Source: Cryphonectria parasitica EP155 | Taxonomy: Eukaryota; Ascomycota; Sordariomycetes; Diaporthales; Cryphonectriaceae | DNA length: 64,000 nucleotides | Assembly (NCBI RefSeq): GCF_011745365.1 | Contig: NW_024468910.1 | Coordinates: 3,190,068 to 3,254,067 of the forward strand | Reading direction: 5' to 3' | Shown here: positions 63,827 through 64,000 of the stretch, piece by piece | Layout of the letters: each line of letters opens with the position of its first letter | How positions within the stretch are numbered: the first letter of the stretch is position 1 | The notes under the pieces: model-generated | The model's input: the letters and a program-made list of their open reading frames with translations, nothing else | What the model was told of the DNA's origin: nothing | The model's database searches: none | Translations under genes and position numbers: made by a program

Positions 63827-64000
63827 ATGTCGAGCCCCACCACCCGCCCAGCTATGACCCGACCTCGTCTCGACTCCTCCAGGAAGAGCAGCTCGTACCT
63901 GCAGGAGTTCCAGCAGTACCGGCCGCCCAACAAGCCCGAGAGCCACTTTGGCATCGACACCGTCGTCGAGGATGTCCCTGGAGCTCCTGCGTCGTCTGCG
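63827..64000 (+). CDS. Start of an unidentified gene, truncated by the window end
   Basis: The frame is open from an ATG in a good context (atcATGtcg) after a pyrimidine-rich leader and runs to the window edge (58 codons). The visible part is Ser/Arg/Pro-rich, with SSRKSSSYLQEFQQYRPPNK and HFGIDTVVEDVPGAP. The C-ending codon choice is like that of the neighbouring real genes. It is too short to assign a family. Confidence 0.6.
   Translation, partial: MSSPTTRPAMTRPRLDSSRKSSSYLQEFQQYRPPNKPESHFGIDTVVEDVPGAPASSA

Overview
The window is nuclear DNA of a filamentous ascomycete, most likely a Sordariomycete (Pezizomycotina). The evidence is many short introns (about 50-110 nt) with GTAAGT/GTATGT/GTACGT-type donors, CTAAC/CTGAC-like branch sites and CAG/TAG acceptors; long pyrimidine-rich leaders; wide intergenic spaces full of homopolymers and microsatellites; and fungal-type families (Zn2Cys6 regulator, SLS1, fungal MIC19, P450, ferric reductase, NC2beta). 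I assembled the gene models below by hand from splice signals and reading frame; no database was searched.

Layout. 1.8-4.3 kb: convergent TYW3 (tRNA wybutosine synthesis) and MIC19 (mitochondrial cristae organisation). 4.3-8.5 kb: a long gene-free leader or promoter region ending at a ferric-reductase-like integral membrane oxidoreductase (8.5-10.3 kb). 12.2-18.5 kb: two minus-strand genes, 2-isopropylmalate synthase (leucine synthesis) and a polyglutamine-rich Zn2Cys6 regulator. 21.5-23.4 kb: an isolated cytochrome P450. 24.1-27.4 kb: NC2beta/Dr1 and a short-chain dehydrogenase. 27.4-33.7 kb: a gene-poor, apparently AT-richer stretch with coding relics and one small secreted eight-cysteine protein.

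33.7-36.4 kb: a large disordered fungal protein of unknown role. 37.0-37.5 kb: a frameshifted F-box-like relic. 39.5-41.6 kb: translation elongation factor 1-alpha. 42.3-46.9 kb: divergent SLS1 (mitochondrial translation) and NSE3 (Smc5/6 MAGE subunit) sharing a 379-bp spacer. 47.4-51.1 kb: three minus-strand genes, SF3b5 (splicing), ISD11 (iron-sulfur assembly) and a cysteine-rich protein of unknown role. 52.0-54.8 kb: a low-complexity protein with PTE repeats whose stop codon is followed by a long in-frame open reading frame. 56.4-57.4 kb: PAPS reductase. 61.2-63.0 kb: fumarase. 63.8 kb to the end: the start of a gene cut by the window edge.

Most genes are conserved housekeeping genes in no functional cluster, although MIC19, SLS1, ISD11, fumarase and possibly IPMS act in mitochondria. 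The accessory-looking loci are the P450, the SDR, the secreted protein and the relics around 28 kb and 37 kb. I saw no CRISPR array, rRNA, intact transposon, convincing tRNA or clearly novel multi-gene system. The observations most worth checking are the P450 with an altered I-helix, the secreted cysteine-rich protein, the in-frame stop at 54.36 kb and a GC-AG intron in NSE3.
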